The notes: a model not told the origin generated them from the sequence alone. Positions 1 through 8,114 are shown, numbered from the stretch's first letter. The stretch is DNA of 36,096 nucleotides from JBBIQS01 sp037442205 (GCA_037442205.1 JBBIQS010000080.1:1-36096), one strand, 5' to 3'. Made by a program: numbers and translations.

Positions 1-14
1 TGCTCTTCCGATCT
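1..14. other. Residual Illumina adapter at contig end
   Basis: The first 14 bases, TGCTCTTCCGATCT, are identical to the 3' end of the TruSeq read-2 adapter, which ends GTGCTCTTCCGATCT. A chance 14-base match exactly at the edge of the window is very unlikely. I infer untrimmed library adapter at a contig end, so these bases are not biological and the true upstream neighbour of the first gene is not known. Positions 15-77 hold no gene I can support. Confidence 0.9.
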
Positions 15-77
15 CGGGGCGCCCGCGAACGCGCGGTCGCCCTGGCCCATCTCGATCGTGAACCTGACCTTGAATCC

Positions 78-1073
78 ATGGCCGAGCTGGTGACCCTGGA
101 TTCCGCCGGGCTGCGCTGCGAGCTGGGAGGCTTCCACCTGGATCCCTGGCAGCCGGTCGAGCGTGCGGTGCTCACGCACCTGCACGGAGATCATGCCAGG
201 CCCGGGAGCCGCAAGGTCCTCTGCCCCGAGCCCGCCGTCCCGCTCGCGCGCCAGCGGCTCCCCGACAGCGAGATCGAGGGACTGCCCTACGGCCAGCCGA
301 TCGCCCTGGGCGGATTGACGCTCTCCTTCCATCCCTCGGGGCACATCCTCGGCGCGGCCCAGGTGCGCCTCGAGCGCCGCGGCGAAGTCTGGGCGATTTC
401 AGGAGACTACAAGCGCTCGCCCGATCCCACCTGCCCGCCTTTCGAGCCGGTGCGCTGCCACACCTTCGTAACCGAGGCCACCTTCGGGCTGCCGATCTAC
501 CGTTGGGAGCCGACCGCACAGGTGCTGCGCGAGCTGCTCGGCTGGTGGCGCGACAACCGCGACCACGGCATCGCCTCGGTCGTCTTCTGCTACGCGCTGG
601 GCAAGGCGCAGCGCCTGCTGGCGGAGCTGAGGATGCTGACCGACGAGCCGGCCTACGCGCACGGGGCGGTGGTCTCGCTGACCAGGCTCTACCGCGCCGC
701 CGGAGTGCGAATGCTCTCGCTGTTGCCGGTGGCCGAGACCCGGCGGGGAGCGGATTTCGCCGGGGCGCTGGTGCTGGCCCCGCCCTCGGCGCGCGCCACG
801 CCTTGGACCAAGCGCTTCGGCGACTACAGCAGCGCCCTCGTCTCGGGCTGGATGCGGGTGCGCGGGATGCGGCGGCGCCGAGGCGTGGACCGCGGCTTCG
901 CACTCTCGGATCACGCCGACTGGCCGGCGCTGCTCGACACGGTGCGCGAAACCGGGGCCGAGCGGGTGCTGGTGACGCACGGCTATGCGCCGGCGTTCGC
1001 GCGCTACCTGCGCGACCAGGGCGTCGAGGCGCGGGCGCTGGACACGCCATACGCGGCCGAGGAGGAGGCGTGA
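78..1073 (+). CDS. Ligase-associated MBL-fold DNA exonuclease
   Basis: This 331-residue protein resembles the metallo-beta-lactamase/beta-CASP exonucleases encoded beside bacterial ATP-dependent DNA ligases. The metal-binding signature HLHGDH lies at residues 34-39, and GHILGAAQV, GDYKRSPDP, SDHADW and VTHGYA follow in the order expected of the family. It probably degrades or processes DNA ends, in the cytoplasm, for the ligase encoded next. Its TGA stop overlaps the GTG start of that ligase, so the two are translationally coupled. In many bacteria the same cluster also carries an Lhr-type helicase and a phosphoesterase. Neither follows here, and the upstream side is cut off by the contig end. 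The ATG at 78 is the first good start in the window. An earlier start cannot be excluded. Confidence 0.85.
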   Translation: MAELVTLDSAGLRCELGGFHLDPWQPVERAVLTHLHGDHARPGSRKVLCPEPAVPLARQRLPDSEIEGLPYGQPIALGGLTLSFHPSGHILGAAQVRLERRGEVWAISGDYKRSPDPTCPPFEPVRCHTFVTEATFGLPIYRWEPTAQVLRELLGWWRDNRDHGIASVVFCYALGKAQRLLAELRMLTDEPAYAHGAVVSLTRLYRAAGVRMLSLLPVAETRRGADFAGALVLAPPSARATPWTKRFGDYSSALVSGWMRVRGMRRRRGVDRGFALSDHADWPALLDTVRETGAERVLVTHGYAPAFARYLRDQGVEARALDTPYAAEEEA

Positions 1074-2707
1074 GGGACTTCGCCGATCTCTTCGACGCGC
1101 TCGACCGCACCTCCTCCACCCGGCGGAAGGTCCACGCGCTGGAGGCCTACTTCCGGCGTGCGCCGCCCCACGACGCCAGCTGGGCCTTGTTCCTGCTGAT
1201 GGGGCGTCGGCTCAAGCGCGTGATCCCTCCGCAGCGGCTGGTGGAGTGGACCTACCAACTCACCGGGCTGCCGGGATGGCTGGTGGCGGAGTCCTACGCA
1301 GCGGTGGGCGATCTCGCCGAGACCACCGCGCTGCTCCTCGATCGCCAGCTTCCCGAGGGCACCGGAGAGTCGCTGCCGCTCAGCCGGTGGATCGAGGATC
1401 GGCTGCTGCCGCTGCGCGATGAACCGGTCGAGCTGCAGCAGGCGGCGGTGACGCGCTGGTGGAGCGGGCTGCCGCGGCGCGAGCTGTTCCTGCTCAACAA
1501 GATGCTCACCGGCGAGCTGCGGGTCGGCGTGTCCGACACTTTGGTCGTGCGCGCGCTGGCCGAGGTGGCGGGGGTGACGCCGGCGGAGATGGCGCACCGG
1601 GTGATGGGAGCCTGGACGCCCTCGGCCGAGCACTTCGCCCGGGTGACCGCAGCCACGCACGTCGAGGACGATCTCTCGCGGCCCTATCCCTTCTACCTGG
1701 CGTCGCCGTTGGACGCGGGAGGGCAGGGCGCTCCGAGCGAGCTCGGCGAGCTCGGCGAGTGGCTGGCGGAGTGGAAGTGGGACGGCATTCGGGCGCAGCT
1801 CATCCGTCGTGGCGGGGCGACGTTTCTCTGGTCGCGCGGCGAGGAGCTGATCACCCATCGTTTTCCCGAGTTGCGGGATGCCGGGAGCCGGCTTGCCGAG
1901 GGGACGGTGCTCGACGGCGAGGTGCTGGCCTGGTGCGGCGAGGGCCCGCTGCCGTTCGCGGTGCTGCAGACTCGGATTGGCCGGCAGAAGCTGACGCCGG
2001 CGATCCTCGAGAAAGCGCCGGTGGTCTTCATGGCTTTCGATCTCCTCGAGCAGGGCGGCGCGGATCAGCGCGAGCGGCAGCTCGAGGAGCGTCGTGAATT
2101 GGCGGCGCGGCTCGTGCGGGAAGTCGGAGTGCCGTTGCGGTTTTCGCAGACGCTGTCGGAGCGCTCTTGGGCGGATTTGGTCGGGCTGCGGGTGCAGTCG
2201 CGTCAGCGGAACGTGGAAGGCCTGATGCTCAAGCGCCGCGGCTCACCGTATCTGGCCGGGCGCAAGCGAGGCGACTGGTGGAAGTGGAAGATCGATCCCT
2301 ACGCCGTCGATGCGGTGCTGGTGTACGCGCACCCTGGGCACGGCAAGCGGGCCAACCTCTTCACCGACTACACCTTCGCGGTCTGGAGTGGCGGCGAGCT
2401 GGTGCCGGTGGCCAAGGCCTACTCGGGGCTCACCGACGAGGAGATCGCCGAGCTCGATCGCTGGATTCGCTCCCACACCCGCGAGCGCTTCGGTCCGGTG
2501 CGGGCGGTGGATCCGGTGCACGTCTTCGAGCTGCACTTCGAGGGCATCGCGCCCTCGCCGCGGCATCGTTCAGGGATCGCGCTGCGCTTCCCGCGCATCG
2601 CCCGCTGGCGCAGCGACAAGAAGCCGGCCGATGCCGATTCGCTGGACTCGCTGCTGGCGCTGCTCAAGGTGCGGGGCGCGCAGGGGGTTGAGTTGAGCTC
2701 GCCGTAA
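1070..2707 (+). CDS. ATP-dependent DNA ligase (ligase-exonuclease cluster type)
   Basis: This 545-residue protein has the nucleotidyltransferase motifs of an ATP-dependent DNA ligase. Motif I is KWDGIR, with the AMP-accepting lysine at about K236. Motif III is LDGEVLAW, followed by FMAFDLL, motif IV EGLMLK and motif V WWKWK, and then an OB-fold C-terminus. The roughly 200 residues before motif I form the DNA-binding N-terminal domain. It seals nicks by forming an enzyme-AMP intermediate. The reading frame is open far upstream, but that part is antisense-like low-complexity sequence. I choose the GTG at 1070 because it overlaps the exonuclease stop as GTGA, follows a GGAGGAGG-like site, and places the N-terminal domain at the family length. 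A bacterium normally has NAD-dependent LigA elsewhere, so this enzyme is likely a repair accessory. Confidence 0.92.
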   Translation: MRDFADLFDALDRTSSTRRKVHALEAYFRRAPPHDASWALFLLMGRRLKRVIPPQRLVEWTYQLTGLPGWLVAESYAAVGDLAETTALLLDRQLPEGTGESLPLSRWIEDRLLPLRDEPVELQQAAVTRWWSGLPRRELFLLNKMLTGELRVGVSDTLVVRALAEVAGVTPAEMAHRVMGAWTPSAEHFARVTAATHVEDDLSRPYPFYLASPLDAGGQGAPSELGELGEWLAEWKWDGIRAQLIRRGGATFLWSRGEELITHRFPELRDAGSRLAEGTVLDGEVLAWCGEGPLPFAVLQTRIGRQKLTPAILEKAPVVFMAFDLLEQGGADQRERQLEERRELAARLVREVGVPLRFSQTLSERSWADLVGLRVQSRQRNVEGLMLKRRGSPYLAGRKRGDWWKWKIDPYAVDAVLVYAHPGHGKRANLFTDYTFAVWSGGELVPVAKAYSGLTDEEIAELDRWIRSHTRERFGPVRAVDPVHVFELHFEGIAPSPRHRSGIALRFPRIARWRSDKKPADADSLDSLLALLKVRGAQGVELSSP

Positions 2708-2798
2708 TCCAGCAAGATCGGGCGTTTACATGGCAATCGAAGGAAATCACGGCTCGCGGGTAGAAAGAGCCGAGCCTTCACCAACCCTGGAGACACCG

Positions 2799-3530
2799 AT
2801 GAAGAACCTCGCCCCCGCACTGGCGCTGATTCTCGGCGCCTGCACTTCCCAGATGACCGCGCCCGCGCCGTCCAAGCCGGAGATGGAGCTGCAAATCTAC
2901 GACGTCCCGCAGGGCACTGCCGGCGATCTCCGCCAAGCCCTGACTCGCGTGCTGACCACCGTCAAAGACAGCAACGAGCCGTCGACCGGCCGGGTCACTG
3001 TTACTCCCGACGGCCGGATGGTGGTGCTCGCTCCGGAGAAGGTGCAGGCCGGAGTGCGCGCCATCGTCGAGCAGGTGTCGAAGCGGCCGTCGGCCCCGCC
3101 GCCGCGGGTGGACATGAACTACTGGTTCGTCGTCGCCAGGCGCGGCGCCAAGGGCGAGCTGCCCGCGGAGCTCTCCGAGATCAAGCCGGCGCTCGACGAG
3201 CTGGTGCGCAGCCAGGGCCCGATGCAGTTCCGCCGACTCGACCACCTCAAGCTCTCCACCCTGGCCGGCGACTCGGGCCGCGTGGACAACGGCGACTCGA
3301 TCTCGGTGCGCCACGACGTCTCGACCACCGCCGGGGCGGTGCTGGCGCGGGTTACCCTCAACGCCGGCCGGCGCATCCTCGACACCATGGTCCAGCTCAA
3401 GCCCGAGCAGCTGGTGGTGCTCGGGCAGTCGGGCTGGAAGGATGGCGAGGGCAAGACCGACGAGGAGCAGACGCTGTTCTACGTGATGCGCGCGGACCTG
3501 CGGAATGGCCCCGAATCCAAGCAGCCGTGA
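2799..3530 (+). CDS. Lipoprotein with secretin-N-like domain, sigma-factor linked
   Basis: This 243-residue protein starts at the ATG at 2799, which has GGAG eight bases upstream. The open frame extends back to 2730, but that part lacks a signal sequence. The N-terminus ends in a lipobox, LGAC with Cys15, so it is a predicted lipoprotein. Residues about 28-90 (LQIYDVPQG, then a beta-alpha segment ending VLAPEKVQAGVRAIVEQV) resemble the small alpha/beta ring-building domains at the N-terminus of secretins. No secretin barrel follows. The gene overlaps the sigma factor downstream by 26 bases, so they are coexpressed. A role as a periplasmic sensor or an effector of the sigma pathway is inference. 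Family assignment is uncertain. Confidence 0.7.
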   Translation: MKNLAPALALILGACTSQMTAPAPSKPEMELQIYDVPQGTAGDLRQALTRVLTTVKDSNEPSTGRVTVTPDGRMVVLAPEKVQAGVRAIVEQVSKRPSAPPPRVDMNYWFVVARRGAKGELPAELSEIKPALDELVRSQGPMQFRRLDHLKLSTLAGDSGRVDNGDSISVRHDVSTTAGAVLARVTLNAGRRILDTMVQLKPEQLVVLGQSGWKDGEGKTDEEQTLFYVMRADLRNGPESKQP

Positions 3531-4065
3531 CGCGCCCCTCGATCAGCCCGCGCTCGAGGCGCTCTACCGCCGGCTCGAGAAGCCCCTGTTCAACGCGGTC
3601 CATCGCTGGCTGTGGGACTCGACCGAGGCGCGCGACGTGGTCCAGGAGGCGTTCGTGAAGCTGTGGGGAATGGCCGAGCGGGTGCAGCCGGCGACGGTGG
3701 AGCCATTGGTGTGGCGGCTGGCGCTCAATGCCGCCGCCCACCGGCGCCGCCGTCGCAAGGTCTGGCAGTGGCTGACGCTCGAGGCGCTCTCCGACCGCGC
3801 CGCCGCGGGCAAGCCGGCCGACGAGGCGCTCTCGGACCACCAGCGCGAGGCGGCCATCCGGCGCGCCGTGGACGAGCTGCCCGACAAGCTCAAGCGCGTG
3901 ATCCTGATGTGCGAATTCTCCGGCCTCGGCTACGCCGAGATCGCCCGCACGCTCGGCATCCCCGAGGGCACGGTGGCCTCGCGTCGCAACGCCGCGCTCA
4001 AGAAGCTCGAGGAGCGCCTGGGGCCGATCCTGGAAGACGGACAGCTCGACGAGGAGGCGTCGTGA
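3505..4065 (+). CDS. ECF-type RNA polymerase sigma factor
   Basis: This 186-residue protein has the two domains of an extracytoplasmic-function sigma-70 factor. Region 2 spans about residues 10-75 and includes EARDVVQEAFVKLW, a typical region 2.2 core-binding helix. Region 4 spans about residues 115-170 and includes LGYAEIARTLGIPEGTVASR, a helix-turn-helix for the -35 element. Regions 1.1 and 3 are missing, as expected. It is the middle gene of an overlapping trio, starting inside the lipoprotein gene and ending inside the membrane anti-sigma gene (GTGA overlap). This arrangement points to control by the downstream membrane protein. No alternative in-frame start coincides with the upstream stop, so I keep the ATG at 3505. 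Confidence 0.92.
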   Translation: MAPNPSSRDAPLDQPALEALYRRLEKPLFNAVHRWLWDSTEARDVVQEAFVKLWGMAERVQPATVEPLVWRLALNAAAHRRRRRKVWQWLTLEALSDRAAAGKPADEALSDHQREAAIRRAVDELPDKLKRVILMCEFSGLGYAEIARTLGIPEGTVASRRNAALKKLEERLGPILEDGQLDEEAS

Positions 4066-4418
4066 CGCGGAGAAGCGAGATTTTTCGGCTGGTGGAGCCC
4101 CCGCCCGGCGGATTGGCGCTGCTGCGCGAGCGGCTCGAGCAAAAGCGCAGATCTCGGAGCTGGATGGTGGCGCTGCCCGCCGCCGCGGTCGTCGCCGCCG
4201 CGATCGTTCTCTCGGTGAGGCCGGCGCCGATCGATCCCGTTCGAGCCGGGTTGCTTTCCGATCCGCTGACCCAATCGCTGGGGCTGCGGCCGGCGCAGGC
4301 GGAGACCGCCCTCGGCGAGGAGCGCACCGCGCTGGTGCCCATCGCCAGCGAGAATCCGAGTGTGGCGGTCTATTGGGCCGATGGCCTGAGCGAGGTAGCG
4401 CCGCACGGCGAAAACTGA
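4062..4418 (+). CDS. Short membrane protein, likely anti-sigma factor
   Basis: This 118-residue protein starts with a GTG that overlaps the stop of the ECF sigma gene. It has an N-terminal cytoplasmic stretch of about 28 residues, one membrane helix (about residues 29-47, WMVALPAAAVVAAAIVLSV) and a periplasmic tail of about 70 residues with no recognised domain. No HxxxCxxC zinc motif is present, so it is not a ZAS-type anti-sigma factor. Its assignment rests on position, overlap and topology rather than on a domain. It is shorter than most anti-sigma factors. The tail ends 34 bases before the convergent SRPBCC gene. Confidence 0.65.
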   Translation: MTRRSEIFRLVEPPPGGLALLRERLEQKRRSRSWMVALPAAAVVAAAIVLSVRPAPIDPVRAGLLSDPLTQSLGLRPAQAETALGEERTALVPIASENPSVAVYWADGLSEVAPHGEN

Positions 4419-4452
4419 ATTCCGGAAGAGCGAGCCGGGCGCGGCGGAGAGC

Positions 4453-4950
4453 TCACCGAGGATTCGGCGCGGGAAGGCCTTTGGCTCGCCCGGCGGTGAC
4501 GAAGTCGGCCAGCTCGCGCATCACTCCGCGGGTGAGCCGCCGGATCATCGGCCTCGCCAGCGGCCACATCACCAACCGCGCCAGCCAGCCGCGCGGCGTG
4601 AAATGTCCCTCCACGGTGAGGAGCGTGATCCCGGAAGGACCCTCGCGCGTGCTCCAGCGGCTGGAGGCCGTGGCGAACGGACCGGCGGCGCCCTCGAGCT
4701 CGTAGGCCAGGGCTATCCCGGGCTCGAACTCGGTGAGCCGCTCCCGAACGTTCATCCTGCCCATCAGCGGCCTGGGCAGCGCGCAGATGCGGGAGGTCCC
4801 CACCGCCACCGCGGCCGTGTCGCGCTCGCAGTGCTTGAGCGTTCGCGTCCAGCGATGCTCGGTCCCGAAGTCGCCGAGCACCTCCCACAGCGCGCCGACG
4901 GGAGCGGCCACCGCGCAAGTCACCTCGAAGCCGACCGTTTGTTGGGCCAT
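4453..4950 (-). CDS. SRPBCC (START-like) family protein
   Basis: This is a 165-residue protein of the helix-grip SRPBCC superfamily. The N-terminal strand FEVTCAVAAPVGALWEVLGDF with a following W-T-R-T-L motif, the central strands and the long C-terminal helix (residues about 130-160) fit polyketide-cyclase/ligand-binding-like members. Such proteins bind hydrophobic ligands in a central cavity, but the ligand cannot be read from the sequence. The frame is open to 5058, but the first 36 residues of that version look unlike a protein. I start at the ATG at 4950, directly before the first beta-strand. No strong ribosome binding site is visible. It is transcribed in the same direction as the Pyr_excise gene upstream of it. 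Confidence 0.7.
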   Translation of the reverse strand: MAQQTVGFEVTCAVAAPVGALWEVLGDFGTEHRWTRTLKHCERDTAAVAVGTSRICALPRPLMGRMNVRERLTEFEPGIALAYELEGAAGPFATASSRWSTREGPSGITLLTVEGHFTPRGWLARLVMWPLARPMIRRLTRGVMRELADFVTAGRAKGLPAPNPR

Positions 4951-5059
4951 GTCGAAGGTTAACGCCCGCCAGGCGTCCGCGCACCACTCACCGTAGCCGT
5001 CCCGCCTGTGGCCGTACCTGTCGCCGGGACCAGCAGAAAATGCCAACCCGTCGCTCAAC

Positions 5060-5497
5060 TCAGCGGCGCCCGGCCTTCTCCCAGTCGGCCACCGGCCCCG
5101 GGACGACGCGGAACAGCGGGTGCGGCCGCGGGCGGGCGACGCCCGCGAACTGCTCCAGCCATTCGGGCGCGCGAGTCCGCAGCCGCTCTCGCAGCCGCGA
5201 CCATTCGTACTCGAGCTGCCCGCGGGTCACCGCGAGCCTGGCCCGGCTCGGCCCGGGGGCGATCTTGCCCGCGTCGAAACGGTAGCCCCGCTTCTCCCCT
5301 TCGGCCTGGATTGCTCTCAGGTAGCCGGCGATCGCGCCCAGGGGATTGCTGCACTCCCGGAACCGCTGAAGCTGGGGATGTCGCGCATACCCGCGGGTCC
5401 GGCCGAGCAGCACCGCCTGCGCCAGCAGCGCCTCCCTCCACAGCGCCACCAGGCCGCGGGCGTCGAGGTACTCGGGATGGAGCGACCAGAGCCTCAT
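5060..5497 (-). CDS. Pyrimidine-dimer glycosylase (Pyr_excise) family protein
   Basis: This is a 145-residue protein with the hallmark beginning MRLWSLHPEYLD followed by GLVALWREALLAQAVL and a HPQLQRF motif. These are typical of bacterial proteins annotated as pyrimidine-dimer DNA glycosylase/endonuclease V (PF03013). If active, it would remove UV photoproducts from DNA in the cytoplasm. The Thr2 nucleophile of phage T4 endonuclease V is absent, because residue 2 is Arg, as is usual in this bacterial branch, so activity is not assured. Its size fits the family. It is divergent from gsk, with 179 bases between them, and is followed by the SRPBCC gene on the same strand. Confidence 0.8.
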   Translation of the reverse strand: MRLWSLHPEYLDARGLVALWREALLAQAVLLGRTRGYARHPQLQRFRECSNPLGAIAGYLRAIQAEGEKRGYRFDAGKIAPGPSRARLAVTRGQLEYEWSRLRERLRTRAPEWLEQFAGVARPRPHPLFRVVPGPVADWEKAGRR

Positions 5498-5676
5498 CGC
5501 GCCGAAGATTGAAGGGATTTCGCGGGCTTTGCCACTCGCTCGCCCGATGCGGCCGGCGGGAAGCCGGCCCTGGCGGCCCCCTCGGTGACAGCCCTCGCCC
5601 CGAAAGGTTAGTCTCTCGACACTTCCAAAAAGTGGAGGGAGTGGCCGGCTCCTGACGGGCCGGCGGGAAGAGAACG
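5498..5676. promoter_or_regulatory. Divergent promoter region with GC hairpins
   Basis: This gap separates the divergent Pyr_excise and gsk genes and should hold promoters for both. A perfect 7-bp stem, GGCCGGC, loop GGGAA, GCCGGCC, lies at 5551-5569. A second GCCGGC repeat pair lies at about 5642-5666, just before gsk. I see no confident -35/-10 pair. The ribosome binding site of gsk is probably GGGAAGAG, just upstream of 5677. Confidence 0.4.
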
Positions 5677-6975
5677 ATGAAGTTCCCTGGCAAGCGCAAG
5701 AGCCACCACTACTTCCCGGTCGCCGAGCGGGGCCGCATCAGCTTCGCCGAGGCGGCCCAGCATCCCAAGGTCTACGTCACCGGCATCGACCAGCTGCTGG
5801 TGGACGTCGAGGCCCGGGTCGACGAGAAGCAGCTCGCGGCGCTGGGGATCACCAAGGGCCAGTCGGCGCTGTTGGACGAGGTGACGGTGGACCGGGTCTA
5901 CCAGTCGCTGAAGGCCGAGGGGCGGGTGGTGGGCGAGTACGCCGGCGGCTCGGTCGGCAACACCCTGCACAACTACTCGGTGCTGGCCGACGACCAGTCC
6001 TTCCTCTTGGGGACCATCGCCAGCCAGATCACCGTCGGCGACTACGCCTTCCACTACGTGCGCAACACCAGCTCGCGGGTGTCGCTGAGCCACCTGCATC
6101 CGATCGCCGGGCCGATGGGCAGGGCGATCTGCTTCGTCACTCCCGACGGCGAGCGCAGCTTCGGCGTCAGCCGCGGGATCATGAACGAGCTGCCGGCGCA
6201 GGCCATCCCCGAGGAGCTGATCCAGGGCGCCAGCGCGCTGTTGCTCACCGCCTACCTCTTGCGCGACGAGAAGGCGCCGATCTTCTCCGCCGCCATGCGC
6301 GCGATGCAGATCGCCAACCGCCACGCGGTCCCGGTGATCCTGTCGCTGGGGACCGCCAGCCTGGTGCGCGAGAAGAAGGAGTTCCTCAAGGAGATCTTCC
6401 GCGGGACCACCGTCTCGATGATGGCCGGCAACTTCGACGAGGTGTGCGCGCTCACCGACCAGGACGACCCGTTGCTCGCCGGTCAGGCGGCGCTGGAACT
6501 GTGCGACGCGCTGCTGCTCACCCGCGACCAGCACGGGCTCTACCTGTGCGCCCACGTCGACGAGGAGTTCGCCCGCGAGACCAAGGACGCCATCCACTCC
6601 AAGTCGATCCCCGAGTACAACCGCTTCGAGTACAGCCGGGCGATGGCGCGGCGCGACTGCAAGAAGCCGATCAAGATCTACTCGCACATCAACCCGTACC
6701 TGGGCGGGCCGAGCGTGATCCGCAACACCAACGGCGCCGGCGACTCGGCGCTGGCGGCGGTGCTCCACGACATGGCGGCCAACGTCCACCACCGCGTCGC
6801 CGCCCCGACCTCGCCCAAGAACCGGGCGAGGTTCCTCACCTATTCGTCGATCCACCAGGTCTGCAAGTACGCCAACCGCGTCAGCTACGAGGTGCTGCGC
6901 CGCAACTCGCCGCGGCTGGTCAACAGCCTGCCCGAGCGCGAGGACAGCCTGGAAGAGGCGTACTGGGAGGCATGA
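5677..6975 (+). CDS. gsk: Inosine-guanosine kinase (PfkB family)
   Basis: This 432-residue protein closely resembles Escherichia coli Gsk (434 residues) over its whole length. Shared features include the start MKFPGKRKSHHYFPV, GGSVGNTLHNYSVLADD, the C-terminal QVCKYANRVSYEVL and LPEREDSLEEAYW. It phosphorylates inosine and guanosine to IMP and GMP in purine salvage. The PfkB catalytic signature NTNGAGD is present, with the catalytic base at Asp356. It is a monocistronic gene in the cytoplasmic metabolism class, with unrelated neighbours. Such strong likeness to the gammaproteobacterial enzyme in this background is notable. Confidence 0.95.
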   Translation: MKFPGKRKSHHYFPVAERGRISFAEAAQHPKVYVTGIDQLLVDVEARVDEKQLAALGITKGQSALLDEVTVDRVYQSLKAEGRVVGEYAGGSVGNTLHNYSVLADDQSFLLGTIASQITVGDYAFHYVRNTSSRVSLSHLHPIAGPMGRAICFVTPDGERSFGVSRGIMNELPAQAIPEELIQGASALLLTAYLLRDEKAPIFSAAMRAMQIANRHAVPVILSLGTASLVREKKEFLKEIFRGTTVSMMAGNFDEVCALTDQDDPLLAGQAALELCDALLLTRDQHGLYLCAHVDEEFARETKDAIHSKSIPEYNRFEYSRAMARRDCKKPIKIYSHINPYLGGPSVIRNTNGAGDSALAAVLHDMAANVHHRVAAPTSPKNRARFLTYSSIHQVCKYANRVSYEVLRRNSPRLVNSLPEREDSLEEAYWEA

Positions 6976-7077
6976 GCTTCTCGGCTCCCAGGTGAGGTTC
7001 TCTCCGTTCGAGCGGGGGCGAGCGAGCGCGCGTTCCACGGGCGCCGGAGGAACGGACCTCGCTCCCTGGAAAGTGAG

Positions 7078-8061
7078 ATGCGAAATCCGATGAGGCCCCT
7101 GTCGATGGTCAGCGTCGCCGGCGCTCTGTTCCTGGGCTCCTGCTCGAGCAATCTCGACGCGACGCAGTTCTGCAGCCGGATGAACGACGCCCTCGACGCC
7201 TACTCGGTCCGGTGCGCCGGCGTGGCCCAGGAGTGGGTGGACAGCCCGGCGAGGCGCGGCGTTCGGTCCTACGGCTGCGAGCAGATGGAGAAGGCGATCG
7301 CCGGAGGCCGCGCTGTCTTCGACTCCTCCAAGGCGCAGCAGTGCGTGGACGCGCTCACCGCGCTCAGCTGCCTCGACGACCACAGCGGGGCGACGGCGCT
7401 GTGCGGCCAGGCGGTGGCCGGCAAATCCGGAGCGGGCGGCGCGTGCTACTCGGACTTCGACTGTCAGTCCGGGGCTCACTGCTCGGCGCAGTCGGGATGC
7501 CCGGGCACCTGCGACGCCGAGATCCCGGCGGGTGGCGACTGCACCGGAACCGGCTCCAGGTGTGCGGCGGGCAGCTCCTGCGTCTCCGGAAGGTGCGCCC
7601 CCGACGTCGGCCAGGGCGCCGAGTGCAGCAGCGCCCGCTGCTACGCCGGCTCGTCGCTGGTCTGCCAAGCGGCCACCGGAAAGTGCGCGACCGGCGCCAC
7701 CAGCGGCCCGTGCCAATCCTCCGCGGACTGCGACCCCGCCTATGCCTGCGTCGTTGGCAGGTGCCAGGCAAGGGGGAAGCTGGGCGAGACGTGCGGCGAA
7801 ACCGGCGAGTGCCTCGTCGGCCTGTCCTGCGCGCTGGCGAAGTGCGTCGCGCCCAAGCTCGGCGACCAGTGCGGGTACATCGGCATCAACCCGGTCACCT
7901 GCCTGGAAGGCGTGTGCAAGCTCTCCGGGGCCATGGCTCAGGGCAAGTGCGAGCCGGCGGTCCCGGTCGGCGGGAACTGCTCTCTGCCCGAGCAGTGCGC
8001 CTATCCTGCGACCTGCGACGCGGCGACCAAGAAGTGCGCGGTCGTCTGCCAGGAGCCCTGA
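7078..8061 (+). CDS. Cys-rich lipoprotein, myxobacterial type
   Basis: This 327-residue protein has a signal sequence ending in a lipobox (LGSC, Cys22) and is therefore a predicted lipoprotein. After a helical segment with paired cysteines (residues about 28-115) it carries a run of short disulfide-type modules with C-x(5-7)-C spacing, such as CYSDFDCQSGAHC, CQSSADCDPAYAC and CSLPEQCAYPATC. Proteins of this shape are common and expanded in Myxococcota, and their functions are mostly unknown. The ATG at 7078 follows GGAAAGTGAG. A second ATG four codons later is possible. The gene converges with the next minus-strand gene across a GC-rich hairpin. Confidence 0.8.
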   Translation: MRNPMRPLSMVSVAGALFLGSCSSNLDATQFCSRMNDALDAYSVRCAGVAQEWVDSPARRGVRSYGCEQMEKAIAGGRAVFDSSKAQQCVDALTALSCLDDHSGATALCGQAVAGKSGAGGACYSDFDCQSGAHCSAQSGCPGTCDAEIPAGGDCTGTGSRCAAGSSCVSGRCAPDVGQGAECSSARCYAGSSLVCQAATGKCATGATSGPCQSSADCDPAYACVVGRCQARGKLGETCGETGECLVGLSCALAKCVAPKLGDQCGYIGINPVTCLEGVCKLSGAMAQGKCEPAVPVGGNCSLPEQCAYPATCDAATKKCAVVCQEP

Positions 8062-8082
8062 ACCGACCCTGGATGAAGCTGG

Positions 8083-8114
8083 TGGGCGCCCGGGCGAGCA
8101 ACTGCCCGCGCCCA
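8083..8114. terminator. Bidirectional terminator-like hairpin
   Basis: TGGGCG-CC-CGGGC at 8083-8095 pairs with GCCCGCGCCCA at 8104-8114, leaving a two-base bulge and a loop of about eight bases. It sits in the 88-base gap between two convergent genes. No T tract follows on either strand, so intrinsic termination is uncertain. Confidence 0.5.

Noticed and set aside
503..1069. N-terminal extension of the ligase frame
   Set aside because: The part before 1070 lies inside the exonuclease gene in another frame and is Arg/Ala/Gly-rich. The GTG at 1070 gives the family length.
5608..7716. Minus-strand frame of 702 codons across gsk
   Set aside because: It is antisense to gsk, which matches a known enzyme along its whole length.
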